A stretch of 17,883 nt of DNA. Origin: RGIG8767 sp964487395. Its GTDB lineage: Bacteria > Bacillota > Clostridia > Lachnospirales > Lachnospiraceae. The stretch covers positions 1-17,883 of the forward strand of contig CAZAQH010000047.1 in assembly GCA_964487395.1 (NCBI GenBank), read 5' to 3'. The position numbers and the translations under genes were made by a program. Of this stretch, positions 1-7,822 are shown in pieces; the stretch's first letter is position 1, and each line of letters opens with the position of its first letter. The notes under the pieces were generated by a model, which saw only the letters and a program-made list of their open reading frames with translations, had not been told where the DNA came from and ran no database searches.

Positions 1-228
1 GGAATAACTTTATTCTTATCAATTGGAGTCTGACTCGTTGGAGTTCCGCTGTTAGGCGGACCGAATAGTGCATTAGAAGATCCATTTGTGCAATCAACAT
101 TATCCGGTGTTCCTTCGGCTAAATGTTATGCAGACAGTGATCAAAGCTATTCTACAAATGAGTTTACAATTTATTGGAATGCATCGTTTGTTTATTTACT
201 TAGTTCCCAAATAAGTGAAAACAAATAA
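1..228 (+). pseudogene. 3' remnant of a GH9 family cellulase gene
   Basis: Reading from base 1, this stretch encodes the C-terminal end of a glycoside hydrolase family 9 catalytic domain and stops at TAA 226-228. Visible hallmarks are the LLGGPNSALEDP segment and the closing block SYSTNEFTIYWNASFVYLL. The Glu of STNE (codon 160-162) corresponds to the GH9 general acid. In family members the region just before the GGPN block holds a conserved HHR-type motif, but here that part is broken. The main frame has an in-frame TGA at 31-33. The next frame reads a GH9-like SDSLEF at about 26-43 but is closed by TAA at 5-7 and does not connect to the GGPN frame. This looks like a frameshift plus stop, so the gene is probably decayed. 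The rest lies outside the window, so sequencing error or a functional split gene cannot be excluded. Confidence 0.6.
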
Positions 229-236
229 TACAATGG

Positions 237-266
237 AAAAAGGAAGCGATTACTCGCTTCCTTTTT
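237..266. terminator. Bidirectional intrinsic terminator
   Basis: A perfect 13-bp stem (aaaaaggaagcga at 237-249, tcgcttccttttt at 254-266) with a 4-nt loop. The A-run on one side and T-run on the other make it a rho-independent terminator on both strands. It sits between the convergent GH9 remnant and the GH5 gene. Confidence 0.9.
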
Positions 267-275
267 ATCGTCATA

Positions 276-1208
276 CTATTTATTACGTTCATTTAAGAAT
301 TGAATATACCATTTTGCAGACGCATTTAAATCTTCCTCTGTAAAATCTGTAGTTTTGGAACACTGGGGAACAAAGGAGGCACTGGATTCATCTCTGTTTG
401 AAAGATTCCACATTAAATAACTCACTTGATATTTATCCATCAAATCCATCCAAAGAGCAGCTTGTTCTTCGTTACCTTCTCCATTACCAGATGCATCACA
501 GATACCAAATTCGCTTACAAATAAAGGAAGCTTTGCTAGGGCAGCATCTTCCAATTTCTTGCGAAGTTCAGCACGGTGAGTGTCAGCATAAAAATGTAAC
601 ACATACATCAGATTATGAAAATCGGTGATAGGATCATTTACTGCTTCGTTAACATCCTGTGACCAGGTCGGTGTTCCAACTAAAATAACAGCATTTTTAT
701 CACGTTCACGAATAACCGGAATGATTCGTTCTGCATAATGCTTTATGTCAAGCCAGGTACAATTAACATTTGGTTCATTACAGATTTCGTAAAATACATT
801 TCCATAAGCATGATATTTTTCAGATATTTCATGAAAAAAGGAGATACTGTCTTCCATATGTGTTAATGGATTGGAATCACTTAAAATATGCCAGTCAATG
901 ATAACATAAAGTCCAAGTTCAGTGGCAGCTTTTACACCACGGTCGATTACTTCTTTTAATTTTTTCTTGTTTTCAATATCTTTCACACAATAACCATCTT
1001 CCTCGGCGGTATACATAGCCAGACGAATAATGTCAATGTGCCAGTTGTCTCTCATAAACTGAAAAAAATCACGATTTACATATTTTGGATACCAAGACAA
1101 ACCATGAGTGGAATAGCCTCGTAATTGTACAACTTCTCCGTTGTGGTCCACAAGCTTTCCGTTTTGATTTACAGAGAGTGCACCGTGAATATCATATTTC
1201 GTTTTCAT
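276..1208 (-). CDS. GH5 endoglucanase (subfamily 2-like), no signal peptide
   Basis: A 310-residue single-domain glycoside hydrolase family 5 enzyme, expected to cleave internal beta-1,4-glucan bonds with retention of configuration. The N-terminal block VVQLRGYSTHGLSWYP (26-41) is typical of GH5 subfamily 2. Other family landmarks are DWH (105-107), the acid/base Glu145 in YEICNEP, H205/Y207 in HFYAD, and the nucleophile Glu233 in FVSEFG. The length matches a bare catalytic domain, with no carbohydrate-binding module, dockerin or linker. The N-terminus is hydrophilic and has no signal peptide, which is unusual because most GH5_2 enzymes are secreted. It may act on imported oligosaccharides in the cytoplasm. 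The start is supported by GAGG about 6 nt upstream. The gene converges on the GH9 remnant, suggesting a former glucan-degradation locus. Confidence 0.93.
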   Translation of the reverse strand: MKTKYDIHGALSVNQNGKLVDHNGEVVQLRGYSTHGLSWYPKYVNRDFFQFMRDNWHIDIIRLAMYTAEEDGYCVKDIENKKKLKEVIDRGVKAATELGLYVIIDWHILSDSNPLTHMEDSISFFHEISEKYHAYGNVFYEICNEPNVNCTWLDIKHYAERIIPVIRERDKNAVILVGTPTWSQDVNEAVNDPITDFHNLMYVLHFYADTHRAELRKKLEDAALAKLPLFVSEFGICDASGNGEGNEEQAALWMDLMDKYQVSYLMWNLSNRDESSASFVPQCSKTTDFTEEDLNASAKWYIQFLNERNK

Positions 1209-1265
1209 GTAAGCCTCATTTCCGCGTTATAAATTACGCTGTATGTAAGATTGTCTCATAAGACT

Positions 1266-1294
1266 AATTTACCACATTATTTGTAGAAATCCAA
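1266..1294 (-). promoter_or_regulatory. Probable promoter of the GH5 gene
   Basis: On the minus strand, TTGGAT (1289-1294) and TAAATT (1266-1271) are separated by 17 bp, about 60 bp upstream of the GH5 start codon. The -10 box is imperfect. I see no obvious catabolite-response element. Confidence 0.4.
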
Positions 1295-1358
1295 TTGAGA
1301 AATAGAGAAAAATATGATAGTCTTTATAAATAATAAATGTAGAAAAGAGTTTAAAAGA

Positions 1359-1640
1359 ATGATAGAACAAACTGCAATATCAGTTAATTATATAAAGAAA
1401 GAGCCGGTGACAGGAAGTTATAAAGGAATGCGTTATCGCATGGCAAAAGAAAAGGATGACATGGAAGTGACTATCTGGCCGGAACCATATAATTACATTA
1501 CAACACCGGAAGAAAAAAAACAGCGAAAAATATTCCCATTAACCAATGAAGGCAAGGAAGAAGCAGTGACATGGATGAATGAACAATATGAACAGCAGAA
1601 GGATTTATGGGATCTGGCACTTCATATGTCCTGGGTATAA
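1359..1640 (+). CDS. Small conserved-looking protein of unknown function
   Basis: I do not recognise a named family. From ATG 1359 the product has 93 residues (MIEQTAISVNYIKKEP...). It is soluble and rich in Glu, Lys, Trp and Tyr, with a central MEVTIWPEPYNY strand-like stretch and a charged C-terminal helix (EAVTWMNEQYEQQKDLWDL). It has no signal peptide, membrane segment or cysteine cluster. An in-frame ATG at 1314 would add 15 residues (MIVFINNKCRKEFKR), but that extension looks like AT-rich leader. Both starts have weak ribosome binding sites (AAAAGAG before 1359, AGAG before 1314). A possible promoter with TTGTCT at 1251-1256 and CATTAT at 1275-1280 (18-bp spacer) lies upstream. The gene is monocistronic and converges on the large activase gene. 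Confidence 0.7.
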   Translation: MIEQTAISVNYIKKEPVTGSYKGMRYRMAKEKDDMEVTIWPEPYNYITTPEEKKQRKIFPLTNEGKEEAVTWMNEQYEQQKDLWDLALHMSWV

Positions 1641-1654
1641 TTGCAAGGGTAAAA

Positions 1655-1740
1655 TAAAACGACATGAATTTATGTACCGACCCTCAAAAGTTAGACCAAA
1701 AATCTAACGATTGGGAGGTCGGTTTTTTCATGTCGTTTTA
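1655..1740. repeat. Nested 86-bp palindrome, MITE-like, with an IS3-like end
   Basis: Three inverted repeats sit one inside the other. The outer arms are taaaacgacatgaa (1655-1668) and its exact complement at 1727-1740. The middle arms are accgacc (1676-1682) and ggtcggt (1717-1723). The inner arms are gttaga (1690-1695) and tctaac (1703-1708). The stretch starting TGTACCGACCCTCAAAAG at 1673 resembles, from memory, the terminal inverted repeats of IS3-family insertion sequences of Firmicutes. The element is delimited by TA on each side, as MITEs often are. No transposase is present, so this could be a solo IS end or a non-autonomous element now used as a terminator. Confidence 0.55.
1676..1728 (+). 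terminator. Intrinsic terminator within the palindrome
   Basis: The accgacc/ggtcggt stem encloses a second small hairpin and is followed directly by a T-run (1723-1728), giving termination for the small gene ending at 1640. On the minus strand the outer arms followed by TTTTATTTT can terminate the activase transcript. Confidence 0.75.
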
Positions 1741-1746
1741 ATATTT

Positions 1747-4700
1747 CTATTTTTTATTCATATTTTTTTGTGCAGTAGATAACATCAATTTAATACGGTT
1801 TAACTGATTAACTTCGCTTGCGCCGGGATCATAATCAATTGCAACGATATTGGAAATAGGGTAGCGTTTGCGAATTTCTTTAATTACGCCTTTTCCAACC
1901 ACATGGTTCGGCAGACAGCCAAATGGCTGGGTGCAGACGATATTAAGTGTTCCTTCTTTAATTAACTCAATCATTTCGCCGGTTAAGAACCAGCCTTCAC
2001 CGGTCTGGTTACCAATTGATACAATTGGTTCCGCGTAAGAAACAGTATCTTTTATATGTCCTGCAGGTTCAAAATGTCGGCTCTTTTTAAATGCTTTTGT
2101 GGCAGGACTGCGTAAGAATTCTAATGCTTTAATACCGAGAGAGGAAACATAAGCCGTTTTTTTGCTTGCACCAAGATGCTCTGCTTTATAAATCTGATTA
2201 TAGAAGCAATACAGCATGAAATCCAATAAGTCTGGAACGACAGCTTCGGCACCCTCTGATTCTAATAATTCCACTAAATGATTGTTGCCGGCAGGCGAAA
2301 ACTTGACAAGAATCTCACCTACAATACCAACACGCGGTTTCTTTAATGTTTCATCTATTTCAATATTATCAAAGTCTTCAATAATCTGTTTGGTTAAGCG
2401 TTTTAACTGTCCAAAAGTAGGATGCTTTTTAGCTACAAATGCGGTACATTCCTTTTTCCATTTCTCATGAACTGCGTCAACAGAACCTGGAACTTTTTCG
2501 TAAGGACGCATTCTGTAAACACAACGCATGAATACATCACCAAGCATTGCACTGTATGCAGCACGAATCAAAAGATTAGCATCCATATGGAAACCTGGAT
2601 TGGATTCGATTCCACCAAGGTTTAAGGATATAACAGGAATATATGCCATGTCTGCTTTTTCAAGAGCACGTCTTATAAAACCAATGTAATTGGTTGCACG
2701 ACATCCGCCACCGGTTTGTGTGATAATCAAAGCTGTCTTGTGCAAATCATATTTACCGGATAGAAGGGCCTGCATTAGCTGTCCAACAACCAAAAGGGAA
2801 GGGTAGCACGCATCATTATTTACATATTTTAATCCGACATCAACAGAATGTCTGTTATCATTTGACAGTACTTCAAGATTATAACCGCAGGCTGACATAG
2901 CCGGTCCGAGCAGGTCTAAATGAATCGGAGACATCTGCGGACAGAGAATGGTATAATCTTTTCTCATTTCTTCTGTAAACTGTACTTTTTGAATTGCACT
3001 GGAATGAATTTCACGTTTTTGTTTTTTGTTTTCTCTTACTTTAAGAGCTGAAATAAGAGAACGGACGCGGATTCTGGCAGCACCTAAGTTGTTTACTTCA
3101 TCAATTTTAAGGCATGTATATATTTTACCGGAACCTGATAAAATATCATTCACCTGATCAGTTGTAACAGCATCTAATCCACAGCCAAAGGAATTTAATT
3201 GAATTAAATCAATATTTTCCGTTGTTTTCACATAACTTGCTGCAGCATACAGACGGGAATGATACATCCACTGGTCGGAAACAATTAATGGACGCTCCGG
3301 ATTGGCCAATTGGGATACGGAATCCTCTGTAAGTACGGCAATGTCATAACCTGTCATAAGTTCAGGAATACCATGATTGATTTCGGGATCTAAATGATAA
3401 GGACGTCCGGCTAATACAATTCCTCGTTTACCGGTTTCTTTTAAGTATTCAATTACCTCTTCCCCTTTTTTCTCGACATCTTTATGTACCTGGTCTAATT
3501 CTTTCCAACCTAGGACAACAGCTTCTTTGATGTCAGCGGAAGCAATATCCGGGAATGCTTTTATTAATTCCTGGAAAATGAGCTGTGGACTTTGGAAAGA
3601 GAGAAAAGGATTCATGAACTTCACGTCACCATGACCGATTTCTTCTACGTTGTTTTTAATGTTTTCAGAATATGATGTAACAATTGGGCAGTTATAGTGA
3701 TTGTTGGCATCATCAAACTCTTTACGCTCATAGAAAAGAGAAGGATAAAAGATGAAATCTACCTTTTGATTAATCAGCCAGACAATATGACCATGTGCAA
3801 GCTTGGCTGGATAACATTCAGACTCACTTGGGATGGATTCAATTCCAAGTTCGTACATTTTATGTGTTGAACTTGGTGATAACACGACCTGATAACCTAG
3901 TTTAGTGAAAAAGGTATACCAGAATGGGTAGTTTTCATACATATTAAGAACTCTCGGAATACCGACGGTTCCACGGAATGCTTTATCAAGAGCAAGCGGT
4001 TCGTATGAAAAAATACGATTTAATTTGTATTCAAAAAGATTTGGTACGTTATTTTCGTTTTTCGGTTTGCCGATTCCACGTTCACAACGGTTGCCGGAGA
4101 TATACTGGCGTCCACCCGTGAAACGGTTAATTGTAAGACGGCAGCTATTGGTACAACCCTTACATTTTGCCATGCTAGTCTCAAATTCCAACTCATTAAT
4201 CTGTTTGATTGTAAGCATAGTCGTTGCAAAACCGGCACTATAACGTTCTCTTGCTATTAAAGCGGCACCAAAGGCACCCATGATTCCGGCAATGTCAGGA
4301 CGAATAGCATCACAGCCTGCAATTTTTTCGAAACTTCTAAGTACAGCATCATTATAAAAAGTGCCACCCTGAACGACAATGTTTTTGCCAAGTTCAGCAG
4401 CATCGGATACTTTAATAACTTTAAAGAGTGCATTTTTAATAACAGAATAAGCAAGCCCAGCAGAAATATCCGATACGGATGCACCTTCTTTCTGTGCCTG
4501 TTTTACTTTTGAATTCATGAAAACAGTACATCTTGTTCCAAGGTCAATAGGATGTTCGGCAAATAAAGCAGCCTTTGCAAAATCCTGTACACTGTAATTG
4601 AGTGATTGAGCAAATGTTTCAATAAAAGAACCGCATCCTGAGGAGCAGGCTTCGTTTAATTGGACACTGTCGACAGTCTGGTTTTTGATTTTAATACATT

Positions 4701-5982
4701 TCATGTCCTGACCGCCAATATCTAAAATACAATCTACTTCCGGGTTAAAGAAAGCGGCAGCATAATAGTGAGCAACGGTTTCTACTTCGCCATCATCAAG
4801 TAAAAATGCAGCTTTCATTAAGGCTTCGCCATAACCGGTAGAACAGGAACGTACAATTTTAGCAGTTTTCGGTAAAATACTATAAATTTCTTTTAATGCA
4901 TCAATTGCCGTTTTTAATGGGCTACCGTTATTATTGCTGTAGAATGAATGCAACAGAGCACCATCTTCAGAGACAAGAGCAATTTTAGTAGTGGTAGAAC
5001 CGGCATCAATACCAAGATAACAATTGCCGGAATAATTTTCTAATGGAGCAGTACGGACACAATGAGAATCATGACGTGTGCGGAACTGTTTATAGGCATC
5101 TTCATTTTCAAATAATGGTTCCATACGTTCTACTTCAAATTCCATCTTAATGTTGGAAGACAGCTTGCCAACCATTTCTTTCATAGTATATGATACTTCT
5201 TCTTTTGCATTTAAAGCAGAACCCATTGCTGCAAATAAATGAGAGTTATCAAGCTCAATTGTATGTTCTTCATCTAATTTAAGTGTACGGATAAAAGCTT
5301 CTTTTAATTCAGATAAAAAGTGAAGTGGACCACCTAAGAAAGCAACATGTCCACGAATTGGCTTACCACATGCAAGTCCACTGATAGTCTGATTTACAAC
5401 AGCCTGAAAAATAGAAGCAGACAAATCTTCTTTTGTTGCACCATCATTGATTAATGGCTGAATATCTGTTTTAGCAAACACACCACATCTGGCTGCAATT
5501 GTATATAATGAATGATAATCTTTGGCATATTCATTTAATCCGGAGGCATCTGTCTGCAGAAGAGAAGCCATCTGGTCGATAAAAGAACCGGTACCACCGG
5601 CACAGATTCCATTCATACGCTGTTCGACACTGCCACCTTCAAAGTATATGATTTTGGCATCTTCGCCACCAAGTTCAATGGCAACATCTGTTTTGGGTGC
5701 AAGCTCCTGAAGAGAAGAGGCAACAGCGATTACCTCCTGTACAAAGGGAACCTGTAAATGGTTAGCCAACGTCAAACCACCTGAACCTGTAATCATAGGA
5801 TGAAGGGTAATATTACCCAATTGTTCATAGGCCTTTTTTAAAAGACCTGCAAGTGTATCCTTTATATTGGCAAAATGTCTCTCATAATCTGCAAAAAGAA
5901 GCGTGTTCTTTTCATCTAATATTGCGATTTTAACGGTTGTAGAACCGATATCAATTCCTAATGTATACTGTAATGTACTCAT
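1747..5982 (-). CDS. Double-headed acyl-CoA dehydratase activase with dehydratase-like half
   Basis: A 1411-residue member of the BcrAD/BadFG (HgdC-type) activase family fused to a 2-hydroxyglutaryl-CoA dehydratase-like half. Two actin-fold ATPase domains are visible. The first starts GIDIGSTTVK (about 9-18) and has C127 in NGICAGGTGSF and C166 in AARCGVF. The second starts GIDAGSTTTK (about 324-333) and has C446/C450 in EACSSGCGSF and C485 in GTRCTVF. In HgdC such cysteines bind a [4Fe-4S] cluster between subunits. A cysteine group follows (C607, C610, C614, C633), then HgdB-like segments with CYPAKLAHGH (723-732), DACYPSLLVVGQL and TGGGCRATNY. Family members use ATP to push a low-potential electron onto a partner or onto their own second half; the substrate is unknown. 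An upstream ATG at 6067-6069 lies inside the -35 box, so the start at 5982 (GGAAAGG upstream) is preferred. No separate dehydratase subunit genes lie nearby. Confidence 0.92.
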   Translation of the reverse strand: MSTLQYTLGIDIGSTTVKIAILDEKNTLLFADYERHFANIKDTLAGLLKKAYEQLGNITLHPMITGSGGLTLANHLQVPFVQEVIAVASSLQELAPKTDVAIELGGEDAKIIYFEGGSVEQRMNGICAGGTGSFIDQMASLLQTDASGLNEYAKDYHSLYTIAARCGVFAKTDIQPLINDGATKEDLSASIFQAVVNQTISGLACGKPIRGHVAFLGGPLHFLSELKEAFIRTLKLDEEHTIELDNSHLFAAMGSALNAKEEVSYTMKEMVGKLSSNIKMEFEVERMEPLFENEDAYKQFRTRHDSHCVRTAPLENYSGNCYLGIDAGSTTTKIALVSEDGALLHSFYSNNNGSPLKTAIDALKEIYSILPKTAKIVRSCSTGYGEALMKAAFLLDDGEVETVAHYYAAAFFNPEVDCILDIGGQDMKCIKIKNQTVDSVQLNEACSSGCGSFIETFAQSLNYSVQDFAKAALFAEHPIDLGTRCTVFMNSKVKQAQKEGASVSDISAGLAYSVIKNALFKVIKVSDAAELGKNIVVQGGTFYNDAVLRSFEKIAGCDAIRPDIAGIMGAFGAALIARERYSAGFATTMLTIKQINELEFETSMAKCKGCTNSCRLTINRFTGGRQYISGNRCERGIGKPKNENNVPNLFEYKLNRIFSYEPLALDKAFRGTVGIPRVLNMYENYPFWYTFFTKLGYQVVLSPSSTHKMYELGIESIPSESECYPAKLAHGHIVWLINQKVDFIFYPSLFYERKEFDDANNHYNCPIVTSYSENIKNNVEEIGHGDVKFMNPFLSFQSPQLIFQELIKAFPDIASADIKEAVVLGWKELDQVHKDVEKKGEEVIEYLKETGKRGIVLAGRPYHLDPEINHGIPELMTGYDIAVLTEDSVSQLANPERPLIVSDQWMYHSRLYAAASYVKTTENIDLIQLNSFGCGLDAVTTDQVNDILSGSGKIYTCLKIDEVNNLGAARIRVRSLISALKVRENKKQKREIHSSAIQKVQFTEEMRKDYTILCPQMSPIHLDLLGPAMSACGYNLEVLSNDNRHSVDVGLKYVNNDACYPSLLVVGQLMQALLSGKYDLHKTALIITQTGGGCRATNYIGFIRRALEKADMAYIPVISLNLGGIESNPGFHMDANLLIRAAYSAMLGDVFMRCVYRMRPYEKVPGSVDAVHEKWKKECTAFVAKKHPTFGQLKRLTKQIIEDFDNIEIDETLKKPRVGIVGEILVKFSPAGNNHLVELLESEGAEAVVPDLLDFMLYCFYNQIYKAEHLGASKKTAYVSSLGIKALEFLRSPATKAFKKSRHFEPAGHIKDTVSYAEPIVSIGNQTGEGWFLTGEMIELIKEGTLNIVCTQPFGCLPNHVVGKGVIKEIRKRYPISNIVAIDYDPGASEVNQLNRIKLMLSTAQKNMNKK

Positions 5983-6040
5983 ATAACTACCTTTCCCCAA
6001 AAAACTCTTTCTTATTATATGTGATATTGTAATCTGAATT

Positions 6041-6069
6041 ATTATACGACACGATTCGACAAAGTGCAA
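6041..6069 (-). promoter_or_regulatory. Promoter of the activase gene
   Basis: On the minus strand, TTGCAC (6064-6069) and a perfect TATAAT (6041-6046) are separated by 17 bp. The predicted transcript starts near 6034 and leaves an untranslated leader of about 50 nt before the ATG at 5982. This placement excludes translation from the upstream in-frame ATG at 6069. Confidence 0.8.
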
Positions 6070-6169
6070 TGAACGATTTAGTTGTTTATTTTTCTTTACA
6101 CTTTCTTTATATTTATAGAACTTTCACAATTATTCATAAAACTTTAAAGTTTAACGCGACCCTGTTTGG

Positions 6170-6198
6170 TTTACTTTTTCAGGGTTGAATGGTAGAAT
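6170..6198 (+). promoter_or_regulatory. Probable promoter of the rhomboid-like operon
   Basis: TTTACT (6170-6175) and TAGAAT (6193-6198) lie 17 bp apart, about 34 bp upstream of the start codon. A short inverted repeat (accctg 6159-6164, cagggt 6180-6185) brackets the -35 box and could be an operator or chance. An AGGAGG at about 6220 precedes the ATG. Confidence 0.5.
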
Positions 6199-6231
6199 GT
6201 ATGCAATGTTTTATTCATCAGGAGGATATTT

Positions 6232-7074
6232 ATGAAAGAAAGTTTTTCAAATAAAATGGAACGCAAATTCGGTAAATACGCAATACCGAATATATCATTA
6301 TATTTAATTATCTGTTATGCATTTGGGTATATAATTCAGTTGATTAATCCTGCCTTTGTTGCATATCTTACGTTGGAGCCAGGGTATATATTAAGAGGTC
6401 AGATTTGGAGGATTTTTACATGGATTTTGATTCCACCAAATAGTGGAAATATCTTTTTTACTCTTATTATGCTTTATTTCTATTATAATCTTGGACGTTC
6501 ATTAGAAGCGGTCTGGGGCACATATCGCTATAACTGTTATCTTTTTTTTGGAATGTTTTTTACGGTTGTAGGCAGTTTCGTATTATATATTGTTCTGGCA
6601 GTAATGGGGTTGCCTGGAGCGGTAGGATTTGGACCATACTTTAGTACGTATTATATAAATATGTCCATTTTCCTGGCTTATGCGGCGACTTTCCCGGATA
6701 TGCAGGTTTTACTTATGTTTGTGATACCGGTTCGTGTAAAATATCTGGGTATCATATACGGAATTATACTTGCAATAGAGTGTATTCAGGGTGGTCTTAT
6801 TTTATGGGTAGTTATTGGTTCTTCACTACTTAACTTTGTGGTATTTTATTTTACTTCCAAAAGAAGAGTGCATATCTCACCAAAGCAGATAAAGAGGAGA
6901 ACGCAGTATAAAGCACAAGTTCGAAGAGCATCAGGTGTTACCAAGCACAAATGCGCAATTTGCGGAAGAACGGAAGAAACCAATCCGGAACTTGAATTTC
7001 GGTTTTGCTCGAAATGTAATGGTAATTATGAATATTGCCAGGAACACTTATTTAGTCATAAACATGTAATTTAA
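6232..7074 (+). CDS. Rhomboid-like membrane protein without catalytic residues, zinc-ribbon tail
   Basis: A 280-residue polytopic membrane protein with about six hydrophobic segments between residues 19 and 207, then a basic linker and a C-terminal metal-binding tail. It follows the rhomboid template. WRIFTW (59-64) matches the loop-1 WR motif, and LGRSLEAVWGTYRY (87-100) matches the family's GxxLExxWGxxRY. FPDMQVLLMFVIPVRVKYL (154-172) matches the segment after the active site. The GxSG serine motif is replaced by a YINMS stretch (141-145), and the last membrane segment (LWVVIGSSLLNFVVFYF) has no catalytic histidine, so it is probably a pseudoprotease. The tail has C241, C244, C259, C262, C269 and several histidines, consistent with a zinc ribbon on the cytosolic side. 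AGGAGG precedes the ATG. The next gene starts 10 nt downstream. Confidence 0.85.
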   Translation: MKESFSNKMERKFGKYAIPNISLYLIICYAFGYIIQLINPAFVAYLTLEPGYILRGQIWRIFTWILIPPNSGNIFFTLIMLYFYYNLGRSLEAVWGTYRYNCYLFFGMFFTVVGSFVLYIVLAVMGLPGAVGFGPYFSTYYINMSIFLAYAATFPDMQVLLMFVIPVRVKYLGIIYGIILAIECIQGGLILWVVIGSSLLNFVVFYFTSKRRVHISPKQIKRRTQYKAQVRRASGVTKHKCAICGRTEETNPELEFRFCSKCNGNYEYCQEHLFSHKHVI

Positions 7075-7084
7075 AAGGAGTCAT

Positions 7085-7822
7085 ATGAATCAGGAATTAG
7101 AATTTGCCCAAACAATTGAAGCAATAAAAGAGTTAGCTAAATTACAGAATAATGTTTTATCTGAGGAACAAATAGCAGAAGCCTTTCTTAAAATCGGTAT
7201 GAGCAAGGAAGAATTGCAACCTGTTTATGAATACTTAAAACAAAAGAAAATTGGAATAGGACAACCGGTTGACTTAGATGAATATTTGACAAAAGAGGAC
7301 ACCGATTATTTATCACTGTATCTTGAGGAATTAAAATCACTTCCTAAAGTAACAGAGGGAGAAAAAGAAGCATATTTTATTGCTGCCATGGCAGGTGAAA
7401 AAGATGCAAAAGGAAAGGTAATAGAGATACTTCTTCCTGATGTCATAGATATTGCCAAACTTTATTCTGGTCAGGGAGTATGTATAGAAGATTTGATTGG
7501 AGAAGGTAATGTCGCTTTGTCAATGGGCGTTGAGATGCTTGGATGTCTGGAAAAGGCAGATGAGGTTTCGGGTATGCTTGGAAAAATGATGATGGATGCC
7601 ATGGAAACGTTAATTGATGAAGAAGTAAATACACGTAAAACAGATCAGAAGGTTGTTGATAAGGTAAATGCAGTTGCGGCATGTGCAAAAGAACTTTCAG
7701 AGTCTTTGCAAAAAAAGATTACAGTGGAAGAATTGGTTCGGGAATCAGAATTTAGTGAAGAAGAGATACGCGATGCAATACAAATCAGTGGCAAAAAAAT
7801 TGAATACTTTGAGGAAAACTAA
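7085..7822 (+). CDS. Sigma-70-like protein lacking promoter-recognition regions
   Basis: A 245-residue soluble acidic protein that reads as a reduced primary sigma factor. Residues 7-60 resemble sigma region 1.1 (helices plus a LSEEQI...KEELQPVYEYL winged-helix pattern). Residues 74-105 (DYLSLYLEELKSLPKVTEGEK) resemble region 1.2. Residues 117-152 (LPDVIDIAKLYSGQGV, then DLIGEGNVALSMGVEML) match regions 2.1-2.2, which hold core RNA polymerase. Residues 185-245 resemble region 3 (KVNAVAACAKELSESLQ, TVEELVRES, EEEIRDAIQIS). The aromatic-rich 2.3-2.4 segment that melts and reads the -10 box is replaced by a Met-rich stretch (151-185), and region 4 is absent because the protein ends after region 3. 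It may bind polymerase as a regulator rather than direct promoter choice; this is inference. AAAGGAG lies just upstream. Its stop overlaps the next start. Confidence 0.7.
   Translation: MNQELEFAQTIEAIKELAKLQNNVLSEEQIAEAFLKIGMSKEELQPVYEYLKQKKIGIGQPVDLDEYLTKEDTDYLSLYLEELKSLPKVTEGEKEAYFIAAMAGEKDAKGKVIEILLPDVIDIAKLYSGQGVCIEDLIGEGNVALSMGVEMLGCLEKADEVSGMLGKMMMDAMETLIDEEVNTRKTDQKVVDKVNAVAACAKELSESLQKKITVEELVRESEFSEEEIRDAIQISGKKIEYFEEN

Noticed and set aside
398..628. Open frame on + inside the GH5 gene
   Set aside because: It is antisense to conserved GH5 catalytic segments, with no ribosome binding site or recognisable protein features.
4020..4484. Open frames in other phases inside the activase gene
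   Set aside because: They are shadows of conserved activase sequence and lack ribosome binding sites.
5983..6069. N-terminal extension of the activase from an ATG at 6069
   Set aside because: The extension overlaps a good TTGCAC-N17-TATAAT promoter, has no family similarity, and the ATG at 5982 has a proper ribosome binding site just before GIDIGSTT.
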